Shown: in pieces, positions 57,601 through 61,140 of the stretch | How the letters are laid out: every line of letters begins with the position of its first letter | Position numbering within the stretch: the stretch's first letter is position 1 | Assembly (NCBI GenBank): GCA_037783415.1 | Contig: JAZGTN010000064.1 | Location: forward strand, 4,265,001-4,329,000 | Direction: 5' to 3' | From: Leptasterias polaris | Taxonomy: Eukaryota; Echinodermata; Asteroidea; Forcipulatida; Asteriidae | DNA: 64,000 nt | Notes under the pieces: generated by a model | Databases searched by the model: none | What the model saw: only the letters and a program-made list of their open reading frames with translations | What the model was told of the DNA's origin: nothing | Program-made: the position numbers and the translations under genes

Positions 57601-59915
57601 CACACCCTGATGGCTTATAGCGACCAGAACTTGAGTCCGGTGCACCTGAACGTAGTTCTGGTCGAATTCGGTTTTGTGACTGATGCACTCAAATGTGTAG
57701 ACAGAGTCCTTACGAAAGTGTGGGGGAAAAATCTGGTGTAAAATGCCATTGTGTTCAGTACCGTTGTAGTTCGCATTTTTTTATCCTAAAACATACAACG
57801 ATGTCACAATTCAAATATGCGGGTCTGTACATTTTTATACAGGAAATTTTAAGTTCAATCCTGAAATCGAAATGTTTCAAAGTGTTTATGATTTGTCTTC
57901 AGGTTTCTCCGTGGGGAGGTAGGGATAAACAATGTCTGGACGGAGGGATTTCAAGATGCCTGGCTAATAAACAACAAAGAACCAAGGCAAGTTCCTCATA
58001 CCTTAGCCCAAGCTCATAGAGCTGCTTAAAGGCACTGAACACATTTGGTAATTGTCAAAGACCAGTATTCTCACTTGGTGTATCCCAACATATGCATAAA
58101 ATAACAAGCCTGTGAAAATTTGGGCTCAATTGGTCATTGAAGTTGCAAGAAAATGATGAAAGAAAAAACTCCCTTGTTGTACAAATTAGTGTGCTTTGAG
58201 ATACATGTAGGAATAAAAGGCTTCTGGCTCTTTCTCAAAAACTACGTTACTTCAGAGGGAGTCGTTTCTCACAATGTTTTATACTATCAACAGCTCTCCG
58301 TTGCTCGTTACCAAGTAACTTTTTATGCTAATATATATTTTGAGTAATTACCAAACGTGTACTGTGCCTTTAAGCACACACAAAAATAGCTAAGCACAAC
58401 AAAATTGCTTACCAGAATACGGTTACCATTCAAACTACCATGTCACATGTACAATTTGTGACTGGTATCCTGCTCATTTCTGCTTAGCAGAAAAATTGTT
58501 GAGCAATATTTGTGCTAAGAGATATTGGGCCAAGGAATTTAACTTAAGTACATGGTGATAATTGTAAGATTCATAACTGACCTCTCAAGATAAGTGACTG
58601 GCAACTAAGGCTAAAATAATAATACTACTCTTATACAGTGCTTTAACAACAGGTGTGTAAGTTTTTAAATTATGAGACTCTCTTTATGTAGTACCTTGCA
58701 AGGGTTTACAAGGTGGTACAGGCCAACCTGCAGCCACCCATGCCAGAAACACCGGGGCAAACCCATCCTCTGAACGATTAGTGTAAGCACCATGATCGGG
58801 ATCCCAACCTGCTCTCTCACAATGCCAGAACTTGAGTCTCTGTGCACCAGACTACTCGACCACAACACGCCACAAATGCAGGTGGTAGGTTCAAATCCCG
58901 CCCTAGGTTTTTTGTTTTGTTTTTTTGTTTTTTTGTCTTTTGGGAGAAATACATTACTGCCCGTTATCTTCATCCTTAAAAATTGTCTTCTTTCTGCAGG
59001 GTTGGCCGGCAGGCGTATGCCACGAATGAAGCCAGAGATGATGGTCTGACTTTCACCACACTCAATGAATTTCTTGTCAAAAGGGTAAATATCTCCTGAT
59101 TTTCCAAAGTTTTTGCAAGAGGGTCCAAGGTCAAATTCAGTTTTGTGTTGCACTCACTTTCCAATAGATAGAGTCCTTTCGAAATTGGGGGGAAAATTAC
59201 AAGTCAACAGCCTCACGTTAAAATGGTGTAAAATGTCATTTTAGTTGAGACTCTTTCGTAGCGAAATTTGACACAATGCATTGGATATTAAGAACAAATG
59301 GGTCTGTACATTTCAAAGAGGACTTTGAGCGTCAGTCCGATTGCCAAAATCAATGCCTTTTTGATTGAATATCATCAACGTTCAGGAATGAACTAAACAT
59401 TTTCTGTACACAAATTTACCCAAACATTTGAAATGTGAGTTCATTGGATGTGTTAGGATGTAGACAAAATTCGCACTGGAAGGGTAATCAAATTCAGTGG
59501 CACTCTACATCGTTTTAAGGTGAGGTAAGAGACTTGTAAATTTCTTTTCACTTTTATAAGGACTCTTATCTATTGGAAAATGAGTCCATCACAAAACTGA
59601 TCTCGACCTTTGACTCACTCTTTAAATTATTCAACTTAAAGGGGTGTGTACACCATTGGTAAGATTGAAAATATAAATGTTCACAGATTTGCATTTACAT
59701 GGTATAAAGATGGTCATGGTGAAACTTGGAGGAATGCACCTTGATCATTTTTGGGGTTTTGTTAATCTGTTTTTGTATTTTAGATTGATTATGTATTCTT
59801 GAGGCTACCTGAGGATATGCAAATGACTAACATCTCATTGGTCGATGATGGGAAACGGGGGGCTATGGCCGCCTCTGATCATCTTGGCTTAAGAGTGTCA
59901 ATAGATGGGGTATGA
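15632..59915 (+). CDS. Secreted endonuclease/exonuclease/phosphatase-domain protein, 9 exons
   Basis: Exons: 15632-15752, 20080-20183, 22355-23050, 24895-25010, 26962-27040, 57066-57211, 57903-57986, 59000-59084, 59784-59915. Phases join throughout, giving 520 residues. The EEP fold of DNase I, sphingomyelinases and related metal-dependent phosphodiesterases is complete: IVSYNIWNFNGF, DIIGFQEVRFD (metal Glu), EEGLAIFSLHPIL, THLSL, VLLGDLNAEPQS (Asp/Asn), DGLTFTT, IDYVFLR and the terminal SDHLGL (catalytic His). About residues 1-40 look like a signal peptide or anchor (hydrophobic stretch, then QRALAS). The next roughly 170 residues, including N-glycosylation sequons NQS, NRS and NTS, match no domain I know. 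Intron 5 is 30 kb and hosts the GPCR array on the other strand. Intron 7 has a GC donor (AAG then GCAAGT). Exon 1 is the least certain part: it is chosen by phase, a good Kozak context and the hydrophobic leader. The substrate (nucleic acid, phospholipid or other) cannot be told from sequence. Confidence 0.85.
16137..17375 (-). mobile_element. 5'-truncated non-LTR retrotransposon (reverse transcriptase)
   Basis: An open frame over 16353-17306 encodes the second half of a LINE reverse transcriptase: GVPQGSVLGPLFF, then the catalytic LYADDTQLY, then HWLPVCQRIKFK and LWNSLPLHIR near the C terminus. Coding similarity continues upstream to about 17370, where the element is truncated. The 3' end is an (ATT)n run near 16138-16155. 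The long open frame implies recent insertion. It lies antisense in EEP intron 1. The clade is L2/CR1-like by motif style; this was not tested. Confidence 0.85.
17476..17859. mobile_element. Foldback transposon with 9-bp target duplication
   Basis: Terminal arms TAGACCCAGTAACTGG and CCAGTTACTGGGTCTA are inverted and continue inward for about 85 bp. The element is flanked by the direct repeat AGTATGGTA (17467-17475 and 17860-17868). The core holds four alternating copies of GACGGGTGCC[C/G]TGCC near 17590, 17632, 17657 and 17698, themselves making nested hairpins. A 39-bp word containing AACCTGGGGCGCTAG is tandemly duplicated around 17721-17797. The 9-bp duplication resembles Mutator-like/foldback elements. 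No transposase. Confidence 0.8.
17880..19260 (+). mobile_element. Degenerate non-LTR retrotransposon
   Basis: Broken reading frames spell reverse transcriptase segments in order: KSCGPDQIPVRVMKECAEEI, then VNYRPVSITSVACKLIEH, LVLDFSKAFDTVAHRKLL, GVPQGTVLGPLMFLLYINDI (about 18900) and the catalytic FADDCLLFR. Several frameshifts and stops make it dead. Its motifs differ from the neighbouring 16137 element, so this is a separate clade (Jockey-like by style). It is in EEP intron 1. Confidence 0.75.
19735..19838. repeat. Dispersed element related to the 14909 hairpin
   Basis: GCTGTTGCAAACTGCTTACC, then GGTATAAATGCAAAAAAT, CATTTCGACCCTA and GACTCTGCTAGGGTC repeat the words found around 14930-15030. 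GACTCT and AGGGTC can pair around a 3-nt loop. Confidence 0.55.
20911..21110. repeat. Foldback MITE-like element, copy E
   Basis: The left end is degenerate (GGGTACAATTTC); the right end GCTCTGTAAAATTGGGCCC is clear. The interior has ACCAGTCACAGG and TTGGCTGGTAACCTTATTC. Intron 2 of the EEP gene (20184-22354) otherwise shows only this and the SINE at 21703. Confidence 0.65.
21703..21905 (+). mobile_element. tRNA-Leu-derived SINE
   Basis: The head GTGGCCAAGCAGTCAAGGGC, then CTGGAATCAAGCTCTGG, then GGGTTCGAGTCCCGG shows A box, anticodon-arm relic and B box. It is followed by CTTAGGAAAGGCACTTAACC and a degenerate body. EEP intron 2. Confidence 0.65.
23188..23352. repeat. Foldback MITE-like element, copy F (degenerate)
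   Basis: GCCCATTTTCATAAAGCC at the left and the words GGTTACCAGCCAAAAG and ACTGGTTCC in the interior identify it. The right end is eroded near AACAGGCCTG, where the element at 23490 also has its terminal word. EEP intron 3. Confidence 0.5.
23490..23672. repeat. Repeat with an inverted near-identical partner at 62698
   Basis: The block from CTTGGCAACAATAATGT through GATCAATGGGGTGCCCC and GTAACGCATT-type words (read on either strand) to CCACTCACAGGCCTG is almost identical to the reverse complement of 62698-62880. A CAGGCCTGTGAG word at 23350 could be the matching inverted terminus. Confidence 0.75.
23709..23892. repeat. Foldback MITE-like element, copy G
   Basis: Both termini are preserved (GGCCCAATTTCATAGA and TCTATGAAATTGGGCC). 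The interior has ACCAGTCACAAATGG and TTGGCTGGTAATC. EEP intron 3. Confidence 0.75.
24545..24866. repeat. Dispersed ~380-bp repeat, copy 2 of 3
   Basis: Left words ACAATGAAAGTCAC and GACATCAGGCACCAACCGCA, middle TAGATTCAAAT and right GTGACCCTACCTTTAA align with 5190-5575 and 54371-54772. It ends about 30 bp before EEP exon 4. Confidence 0.6.
25333..25812. mobile_element. TTAA-flanked MITE carrying a nested LINE tail
   Basis: Perfect inverted ends AGGGTGTGTACAACATTGG and CCAATGTTGTACACACCCT are flanked by TTAA on both sides (25329-25332, 25813-25816). A second copy is at 61606-61900 and a truncated one near 59640. Comparison with 61670 (GGTATAAAGATGG) shows 25404-25593 is an insertion: an (ATA)n-edged LINE 3' fragment containing GGCGCTTAATACGG. 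EEP intron 4 (25011-26961). Confidence 0.8.
27101..27530. repeat. Dispersed ~450-bp repeat, copy 1 of 4
   Basis: Starts near AATTCAGTTTTGTGATGCAC and CCAATAGATAGAGTCC, continues ATGGGTCTGTACATTCCA and TTGATTGAATATTATCC, and ends GACAAAATTCACGC. Further copies at 57658, 59119 and 61131 lie in the same orientation. The right inverted terminus, visible at 59565-59620, is lost here. Confidence 0.65.
27652..27790 (-). repeat. tRNA-like repeat head plus linker, copy 1
   Basis: On the minus strand GATAGCTCAGCTGGTAGAGC (A box) and GGTTGAAGTCC (degenerate B box) flank a GTT-anticodon-like loop with C at position 33. The acceptor stem does not pair, so it is not a functional tRNA. On the plus strand a linker follows: ATGGCTTCTGACAAGCACCC, then CGAACAAAGATATTGAC. 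Confidence 0.6.
29300..29780. repeat. Tandem repeat, ~144-bp unit, about 3 copies
   Basis: The word TTCC(G/T)GGT(C/T)CAAACAG and relatives recur near 29413, 29555 and 29701, preceded by (A/T)TTTGACC and followed by AATCATATCTTCTGAAC. Units are diverged. Non-coding, in EEP intron 5. Confidence 0.6.
29935..30080. mobile_element. SINE body fragment
   Basis: TGTTGTGTTTCAGCCAGAAC, then CAGCAAGGTCTCCAG and TCACATTTCTG match the body of the SINE at 57440-57655. The tRNA-like head is not recognisable here. Confidence 0.45.
30440..31095. repeat. Satellite-like tandem array with 159-bp higher-order unit
   Basis: GTTACTGCATTATCAAGAAC recurs at 30552, 30711 and 30870, exactly 159 bp apart. Each unit is two related half-units of about 83 and 76 bp sharing GCTGTCAGTT, ATCTGCTGT and TTTGACAA words. 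The edge copies are diverged and shortened. Confidence 0.8.
31100..31830. repeat. Two clusters of GAGGGAACAAAATAAT-type words, with (AAAC)n between
   Basis: 31140-31260 and 31689-31830 are built from short words such as GGGAACAAAATATTATT and CCCTCAAAATTT in both orientations. 31689-31722 is a perfect 34-bp palindrome (GAGGGAATGAAATAATA and its mirror). A CAAACAAACAAA microsatellite lies at about 31540-31590. Confidence 0.6.
31860..32022 (-). mobile_element. tRNA-Leu-derived SINE fragment
   Basis: On the minus strand the head includes GGCTGAACGGTCAAGCGCAC, then CCGGACTCAAGTTC and TTGAGTCTTGG. It sits just downstream (3') of GPCR copy 1. Confidence 0.6.
32280..33665 (-). CDS. Divergent class-A GPCR, copy 1 (intact, 461 aa)
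   Basis: Single-exon seven-transmembrane receptor. The start is set at the ATG in a strong ACCATGG context (MANSDV); an in-frame upstream Met would add 14 residues. Approximate layout: TM1 12-38, TM2 48-68, TM3 82-104, DRY at 106-108, TM4 127-149, N-glycosylation sequon NST at 156-158 in loop 2, TM5 172-199, intracellular loop 3 about 200-378, TM6 380-407 with AWLP, TM7 413-440, short basic tail. Class-A marks kept: DRY, W4.50, P5.50, W6.48/P6.50. Missing: N1.50, D2.50 (Glu in LCITEL), C3.25 and its loop partner, Y5.58, NPxxY. Loop 3 is rich in Gln and His with hydrophilic, mostly amphipathic character. Ligand and G protein are unknown. It is the 3'-most gene of the array. Confidence 0.9.
   Translation of the reverse strand: MANSDVNSIGPNLFMALVIVGSIAAPVYLFIILSVVFSRHLHNVSNSFLCNLCITELTMNLGNIIAFSTANNTQLDVKVSDFGTMTGLTVVFFGSFCLNSVILSVDRYCKVSYPMHYIRLMTYRKGAAVITASWITAVLFGVVMGAVTHSTLVAGNSTSIPHEKLISHETYQLAMVVFFDIIAVPSIIVMTVLSTLLVRIARKHQRKIHDEQKLIAHIENLKLQQQKRRRLNPIHSNTDLLSTSKASQTNTNKDQGATCVLPDEDHHGCQKQNEQQLYPEQQQSQQHQQHQQQHQQQQLQEVGQPSKQQNKQLQHPDREMELQQETPQQNQLQVQVKQQQQQQVQLQQHHERHEKGHQNCKQLCAPPLPNRHSAKHSKSTCFFIVHFFTLTAAWLPVIIMLNTLYFTRSAAIHNLNYGLFLIFALVASSQMIFGTLFLTYTQCEHRQVLHKIYTKLCKRNY
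34459..35329. mobile_element. MITE in the spacer between GPCR copies 1 and 2
   Basis: Paralogous spacers read GACTTATTGGGG; here the sequence is split into GACTTA and TCATTGGGG by 871 bp with inverted ends AGCCTCTTTCACACGA and TCGTGTGAAAAGGGCT. The implied target duplication is 3 bp (TTA, right copy TCA), as in PIF/Harbinger elements. An inner hairpin (CCTATTGGCTGAATT and its inverse) lies at about 34893-34940. No transposase frame. Confidence 0.75.
35548..36921 (-). CDS. Divergent class-A GPCR, copy 2 (intact, 457 aa)
   Basis: Start MANSGVSHLF, again ACCATGG context. The N terminus is shorter and TM1-TM2 differ from copy 1, but loop 3 is nearly residue-for-residue identical to copy 1 from HHGCQKQNEQQ to the TM6 boundary. 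That patchwork suggests gene conversion. Stop is TGA; the gene ends KLCKRNN. The upstream conserved block is at about 37400-37446. Confidence 0.9.
   Translation of the reverse strand: MANSGVSHLFTALAIVGSITAPIYIFIILSVVFSRHLHSDSNRFLCNLCVTELIISLSNIIVFSTPNTTHMEVKVSNYGRMIGLTVVFFCSFCLNSVILSVDRYCKVSYPMHYIRLMTYRKGAAVIAASWIIAVSIGGVIGAVTQSTLVAGNSTSIPYEKLILHETYQLAMVVFYDIIAVPSIIVMTVLSTLLVRIARKHQRKIHDEQKLIAHIENLKLQQQNRRPLNPIHCKTDLLSTSKASQTSTSKDQGATCVLPDEDHHGCQKQNEQQLHPEQQQSQQHQQHQQQHQQQQLQEVGQPSKQQNKQLQHPDREMELQQETPQQNQLQVQVKQQQQQQVQLQQHHERHEKGHQNCKQLCAPPLPNRHSAKHSKSTCFFIVHFFTLTAAWLPVIIMLNTLYFTRSAATHNLNYGLILIFALVASSQMTVGTLFLTYTQCEHRQVLHKIYTKLCKRNN
37400..37446 (-). promoter_or_regulatory. Conserved upstream block of the GPCR array (representative copy)
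   Basis: GCGACGCCCACGTTATTAC, then ATCCCAAATTATTTTTGCGTCGCC. It contains GCGACGC and its inverse GCGTCGC about 30 bp apart. It recurs about 480 bp 5' of each start: 34149 (copy 1, second arm mutated), 39786, 43622, 46015, 48852 (copy 6, pushed away by a LINE) and 51240. It is eroded upstream of copy 9. Position and conservation suggest a promoter or enhancer element, but the whole spacer is duplicated, so selection is unproven. Confidence 0.35.
37909..39306 (-). pseudogene. GPCR copy 3, one nonsense mutation in the Q-rich loop
   Basis: A full-length relative of copy 4. The only break I see is a CAA to TAA change after LQQETPQ (near 38317), within loop 3; the frame continues intact to KLCKRNH. 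A product would stop after TM5. Copy 4 retains CAA at this site, so the change postdates the 3/4 duplication. TM3 also has an Ile in FCLISVILSVDRY where other copies have Asn. Confidence 0.85.
40294..43142 (-). pseudogene. GPCR copy 4, split by a solo LTR and frameshifted
   Basis: TM1-TM5 are encoded at 42454-43142, and loop 3 to the C terminus at 40294-41001. Between them is a 1447-bp insertion plus 5-bp duplication. One A is missing near 40463 (TGAGTAAATT against TGAAGTAAATT in copy 3), which breaks the frame between TM6 and TM7. The offset from copy 3 is 2385 bp at the stop and 3836 bp at the start, exactly explained by +1452 and -1. It cannot make a full receptor. Confidence 0.9.
41002..42448. 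mobile_element. Solo LTR (1447 bp) inside GPCR copy 4
   Basis: Begins TGTCAGCACCCGCCG and ends TTTTGTGACA (TG...CA termini). It is flanked by the 5-bp direct repeat TTGGC (40997-41001, 42449-42453), absent as a duplicate in copy 3. It has no integrase or RT frame. An internal tandem duplication of about 85 bp (TTTCAATCGTATTCGATTCC words) lies near 41143-41300. These traits fit a solo LTR left by recombination; a TRIM-like non-autonomous element is the alternative. Confidence 0.75.
44130..45527 (-). CDS. Divergent class-A GPCR, copy 5 (intact, 465 aa)
   Basis: Start MANSDVNSIG at the ACCATGG codon. The frame is open for 60 further codons upstream, but that stretch matches the 5' flank of the other copies and is probably untranslated. 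Loop 3 has long Q runs (VQVQQQQQQQQQQVQLQ). TM3 region reads EIGQIVFVFCSFCLNS. It is almost identical to copy 7. Stop TAA after KLCKRNN. Confidence 0.9.
   Translation of the reverse strand: MANSDVNSIGPNLFTALAIVGSITAPIYIFIILSVLFSRHLHSVSNGFLCNLCITELIMSLGNTIMFSTGNKTHLEFEVSTFGAEIGQIVFVFCSFCLNSVILSVDRYCKVSYPMHYIRLMTYRKGAAVIAASWITAVLFGVLMGAVTHSPLVAGNSTSIPYEKLISHETYQLAMVVFFDIIAVPSIIVMTVLSTLLVRIARKHQRKIYDEQKLIAHIENLKLQQQNRRRPNPIHCNTDLLSTSKASQTNTNKDQGATCVLSDEDRHGCQKQNEQQLHPEQQQSQQNRQQQHQHQQQQQQEVVQPSKQQNKQLQHPDKEMELQQETPQQNRQQVQVQQQQQQQQQQVQLQQHQQHHGKGQHQNRKQLCAPPLPNRHCAKHSKSTCFFIVHFFTLTAAWLPVIIMLNTLYFTRSAATHNLVYELNIIFCLVAVSQMIVGTLFLTYTQYEHRQVLHKIYTKLCKRNN
46426..47013. mobile_element. 588-bp insertion in the 3' flank of GPCR copy 6
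   Basis: Paralogous spacers read TTTTTGTATGCTTG; here the site is split into TTTTTGTA and GTATGCTTG, a possible 3-bp GTA duplication. Ends TGTAGAGACACGGG and CTCCCTACA are weakly inverted (TGTAG...CTACA), and on the minus strand a TTTAAATAG TATA-like word precedes one end, so a small LTR is possible. No ORF of note. Confidence 0.5.
47135..47438 (-). pseudogene. GPCR copy 6, gutted remnant
   Basis: Only the first 24 codons (MANSGVSHLFTALGIVSS and on to APIY, resembling copy 2) and the last ~18 codons survive. About 176 bp of unrelated DNA (47190-47365, containing GGGGCCCTTAAGCGGGCCCC) replaces all of TM2-TM7. The upstream flank is further split by the LINE at 47660. Confidence 0.8.
47660..48586 (+). 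mobile_element. 5'-truncated LINE in the upstream flank of GPCR copy 6
   Basis: A 193-codon open frame (47695-48276) encodes an RT C-terminal region: SWKSHINDVASKISKNIG, LPYLSYSVLTWGG, LQKRAVRIISNAGF and YWNNLDGSVK. The element ends in (ATTGA)n, 48541-48586. Paralogous spacers (GGAACAATGCTATTC) give the empty site exactly; the target duplication is at most 2 bp. The open frame implies recent insertion. Confidence 0.85.
49356..50756 (-). CDS. Divergent class-A GPCR, copy 7 (intact, 466 aa)
   Basis: Near-duplicate of copy 5: the offset is 5226 bp at the stop and 5229 bp at the start, the 3-bp difference being one extra Gln codon in loop 3 (QQNRQQQQHQHQQ). Few substitutions (KHQQKIYDEQ here, KHQRKIYDEQ in copy 5; CHGCQKKNEQ here). 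The same 60-codon open upstream stretch is present. Upstream block at about 51240. Confidence 0.9.
   Translation of the reverse strand: MANSDVNSIGPNLFTALAIVGSITAPIYIFIILSVLFSRHLHSVSNGFLCNLCITELIMSLGNTIMFSTGNKTHLEFEVSTFGAEIGQIVFVFCSFCLNSVILSVDRYCKVSYPMHYIRLMTYRKGAAVIAASWITAVLFGVLMGAVTHSPLVAGNSTSIPYEKLISHETYQLAMVVFFDIIAVPSIIVMTVLSTLLVRIARKHQQKIYDEQKLIAHIENLKLQQQNRRRPNPIHCNTDLLSTSKASQTNTNKDQGATCVLSDEDCHGCQKKNEQQLHPEQQQSQQNRQQQQHQHQQQQQQEVVQPSKQQNKQLQHPDKEMELQQETPQQNRQQVQVQQQQQQQQQQVQLQQHQQHHGKGQHQNRKQLCAPPLPNRHCAKHSKSTCFFIVHFFTLTAAWLPVIIMLNTLYFTRSAATHNLVYELNIIFCLVALSQMIVGTLFLTYTQYEHRQVLHKIYTKLCKRNN
51771..52442 (-). pseudogene. GPCR copy 8, 5'-deleted and frameshifted
   Basis: Only loop 3, TM6 and the C-terminal end remain (IHCNTDLLSTSKASQ to the stop region). 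TM1-TM5 are deleted: at 52442 the sequence jumps to a short inverted fragment and then to the 3' flank of copy 9. A frameshift in TM6 (reading LTSSLAAGNHHV instead of LTAAWLPVIIM) confirms decay. Confidence 0.85.
52547..53914 (-). CDS. Divergent class-A GPCR, copy 9 (intact, 455 aa)
   Basis: Most diverged intact member and the 5'-most in the array. It starts MASAGVSHFGIVGPLTAPIY, with a shorter N terminus. Loop 3 has its own repeat, EQQQEQQQEQQQEQ, and ENELKQE in place of EMELQQE. DRYCKV, AWLP and the KLCKRNN tail are kept. The start context (ACTATGG) keeps A at -3 and G at +4. Its upstream spacer has diverged and the conserved block is not clear. Confidence 0.88.
   Translation of the reverse strand: MASAGVSHFGIVGPLTAPIYIFIILSVVFSRHLHSVSNSFLCNLCITELILCLISISLLTNANNTHMEIKVSNYGTMICLTVAFFCSFCLNSVILSVDRYCKVSYPMHYIRLMTNRKGAAVIAASWITTVLFAGVMGAVTHSPLVAGNSTSIPYEKLISHETYQLAMVLVFDIIAVPSIIVMTVLSTLLVRIARKHQRKIHDEQKLIAHIENLKLQQQNRRRPNPIHCNTDLLSTSKASQTNTNKDQGATCVLSDEDCHGCQKQNEQQLRPEQQQEQQQEQQQEQPNQQYQQQEVGQLSKQQINQLQHPNRENELKQETPQQIQLQVQVQQQQQQQLQLQQHQQHHGKGQHQNRKQLCAPPLPNRHSAKHSKSTCFFIVHFFTLTAAWLPLIIMLNTLYFTRSAATHNLVYELNIIFSLVALSQMIVGTLFLTYTQYEHRQVLHKIYTKLCKRNN
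54371..54772. repeat. Dispersed ~380-bp repeat, copy 3 of 3
   Basis: ACAATGTAAGTCACTGTGAA, GACAGCAGGTACCAATCGCA, GAGATTCAAAT and TCATTACCAAAGTATGAG match 5190-5575 in order. It lies upstream of GPCR copy 9. Confidence 0.6.
56440..56635 (+). mobile_element. LINE 3' fragment
   Basis: The plus strand encodes LLLTVPKTTTSYGAHAFSVS then TPKLWNS, close to the C terminus of the LINE at 16137. A frameshift follows before ESLDIFK-like residues. Heavily 5'-truncated; in EEP intron 5. Confidence 0.65.
57440..57655 (-). mobile_element. tRNA-Leu-derived SINE
   Basis: On the minus strand the head reads CCGGACTCAAGTTCTGG, then GGGTTTGAATCCCGG, and the body contains CTGGAGACCTTCC and GTGCTCAGCCCTGG. It occupies most of EEP intron 6 (57212-57902) with the repeat at 57658. 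Confidence 0.65.
57658..57880. repeat. Dispersed ~450-bp repeat, copy 2 of 4 (partial)
   Basis: GAATTCGGTTTTGTGACTG, then AGACAGAGTCCTTACGAAAG, GTGTAAAATGCCATTG and GGGTCTGTACATTT match 27101-27530. It is truncated on the right, just before exon 7. Confidence 0.6.
58006..58532. repeat. Foldback MITE-like element, copy H, interrupted
   Basis: GCCCAAGCTCATAGAGCTGC at the left and ATATTGGGCC at the right frame a copy split by the 340-bp element at 58030-58369. Removing the insert restores the family word GCTGCTTAAGCAC. EEP intron 7. Confidence 0.75.
58030..58369. mobile_element. TTAA-flanked MITE nested in copy H
   Basis: Ends AGGCACTGAACACATTTGG and CCAAACGTGTACTGTGCCT are inverted, with TTAA on both sides (58026-58029, 58370-58373). 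The uninterrupted host repeat has a single TTAA, consistent with a TTAA duplication (a TA duplication with two more terminal bases fits equally). Interior words include GGTGTATCCCAACATATGC. Confidence 0.8.
58665..58890 (-). mobile_element. tRNA-Leu-derived SINE
   Basis: On the minus strand a degenerate head (GAGTAGTCTGGTGCACAGAG, then ACTCAAGTTCTGGC) is followed by a body ending TAAACCCTTGCAAGGTAC, as in the 9372 copy. EEP intron 7, about 110 bp before exon 8. Confidence 0.6.
59119..59622. repeat. Dispersed ~500-bp repeat, copy 3 of 4 (both inverted ends)
   Basis: The left end (CAGTTTTGTGTTGCACTCAC, CCAATAGATAGAGTCC) is mirrored by the right end (GGACTCTTATCTATTGG, GAGTCCATCACAAAACTGA), showing this family has long terminal inverted repeats. 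It fills EEP intron 8 (59085-59783) together with a truncated TTAA-MITE (GTGTGTACACCATTGGTAA, near 59645). Confidence 0.7.
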
Positions 59916-60231
59916 TTCCTTTGAGGGTCAAACTGGATCATCTTGGATTAAGAGTGTCAACAGATGGGGTATGATTCCTTTGAGGGTCAAACTGGATCAT
60001 CTTGGCTTAAGAGTGTCAATAGATGGGGTATGATTCCTTTGAGGGTCAAACTGGATCATCTTGGATTAAGAGTGTCAATAGATGGGGTATGATCCCTTTG
60101 AGGGTCAAACTGGATCATCTTGGCTTAAAGAGTGTCAATAGATGGGGTATGATTCCTTTGAGGGTCAAACTGGATCATCTTGGATTAAGAGTGTCAATAG
60201 ATGGGGTATGACTCCTTTGAGGGTCACACTT
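59877..60231 (+). repeat. 59-bp minisatellite overlapping the EEP stop codon
   Basis: Six units of GATCATCTTGG(C/A)TTAAGAG, TGTCAATAGATGGGGTATG, ATTCCTTTGAGGGTCAAACTG start at 59877, 59936, 59995, 60054, 60113 and 60173 (the fifth is 60 bp). The first unit is coding: it holds the SDHLGL motif, the last codons and the TGA stop at 59913-59915. The rest are 3' UTR or flank. Confidence 0.9.
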
Positions 60232-60624
60232 GAGGTCAGGTGTGTGTCTGAAGAATTTGTATAAAACAATCTCTGGAAAGTTAAAGTACTATTAAAGTTT
60301 AAATTTTTTAAATATTTTTGTATCAGATATTTAATGTTTTTACTACGAATTAAGAGAGGAATCTATAAAAATTCTTAACTTTTTAATCAAATGCAAGTTT
60401 TTATATTGCCACTTTTTATAGTATGAGGAAAGACATTGCATTATTTACTTTTAGGTAATAAACCATCAGGGAAACTGACAGGGTAAAAATTAAAAATAAT
60501 TTTGGGTTAAATTAACTGGTTTATTACTTGAGTTGCATCCCCTTGAGGTGATCCCTCTGCTGCCGCTTCCCAGGTTGTATCATAAACTTAGGTGTGATCC
60601 CTGGCTACACGGCAGTTAACGGTT

Positions 60625-60750
60625 GTATGGCTTCTGACTGGCACCCCCCGAACAAAGACATTGACCAAATAGGGACAAATAGGGAGACTGCAAACATACG
60701 GCTAGATAGTTCAGTTGGTAGAGCGCCGGCACGTTAATATGTATTTTTGA
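60625..60750 (+). repeat. tRNA-like repeat head plus linker, copy 2
   Basis: Linker ATGGCTTCTGACTGGCACCC and CGAACAAAGACATTGACC precede GATAGTTCAGTTGGTAGAGC (A box) and GGCACGTTAAT. The head stops before any B box. Linker and head are arranged the opposite way from the 27652 copy. Confidence 0.55.
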
Positions 60751-60779
60751 TAATATGTTAAGCTATGCAAGGGCAGCTC

Positions 60780-61140
60780 AGTACTTATGCCAGGTACAAT
60801 GTACTTAAGATACAAGGATTCTCACAAAACCTCAAACCAGATACACTTCATCTTCCAAAGGTTTTTATGCAGCTGCTCCAAACCTTTGGAACAATCTTCC
60901 CTATCAAATACGTCATGCCATTTCAGTTACTGAATTAAAAAAATGCTTAAAACTTATCTTTTCCAGACTTATTTTGCTTACTAGGCTATTTATTTACTTC
61001 TAATTCCTTTGAATGTATTGTTATTTGTTGACTGATGTATAATTCATTGTTGTTAAGCGTTGTGGTACCTTATCTGTGTAAGAACGCTATGTAAATGCCT
61101 TGATTATTAGTATTATTATAAGAGGAGTTGGTAATCTTTA
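60780..61140 (+). mobile_element. LINE 3' end
   Basis: The plus strand spells FYAAAPNLWNNLPYQIRHA, then VTELKKCLKTYLFQTYF before a stop. It then has an untranslated tail with AAGAACGCTATGTAAATGCC and an (ATT)-rich end. A typical 5'-truncated LINE. Confidence 0.7.
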
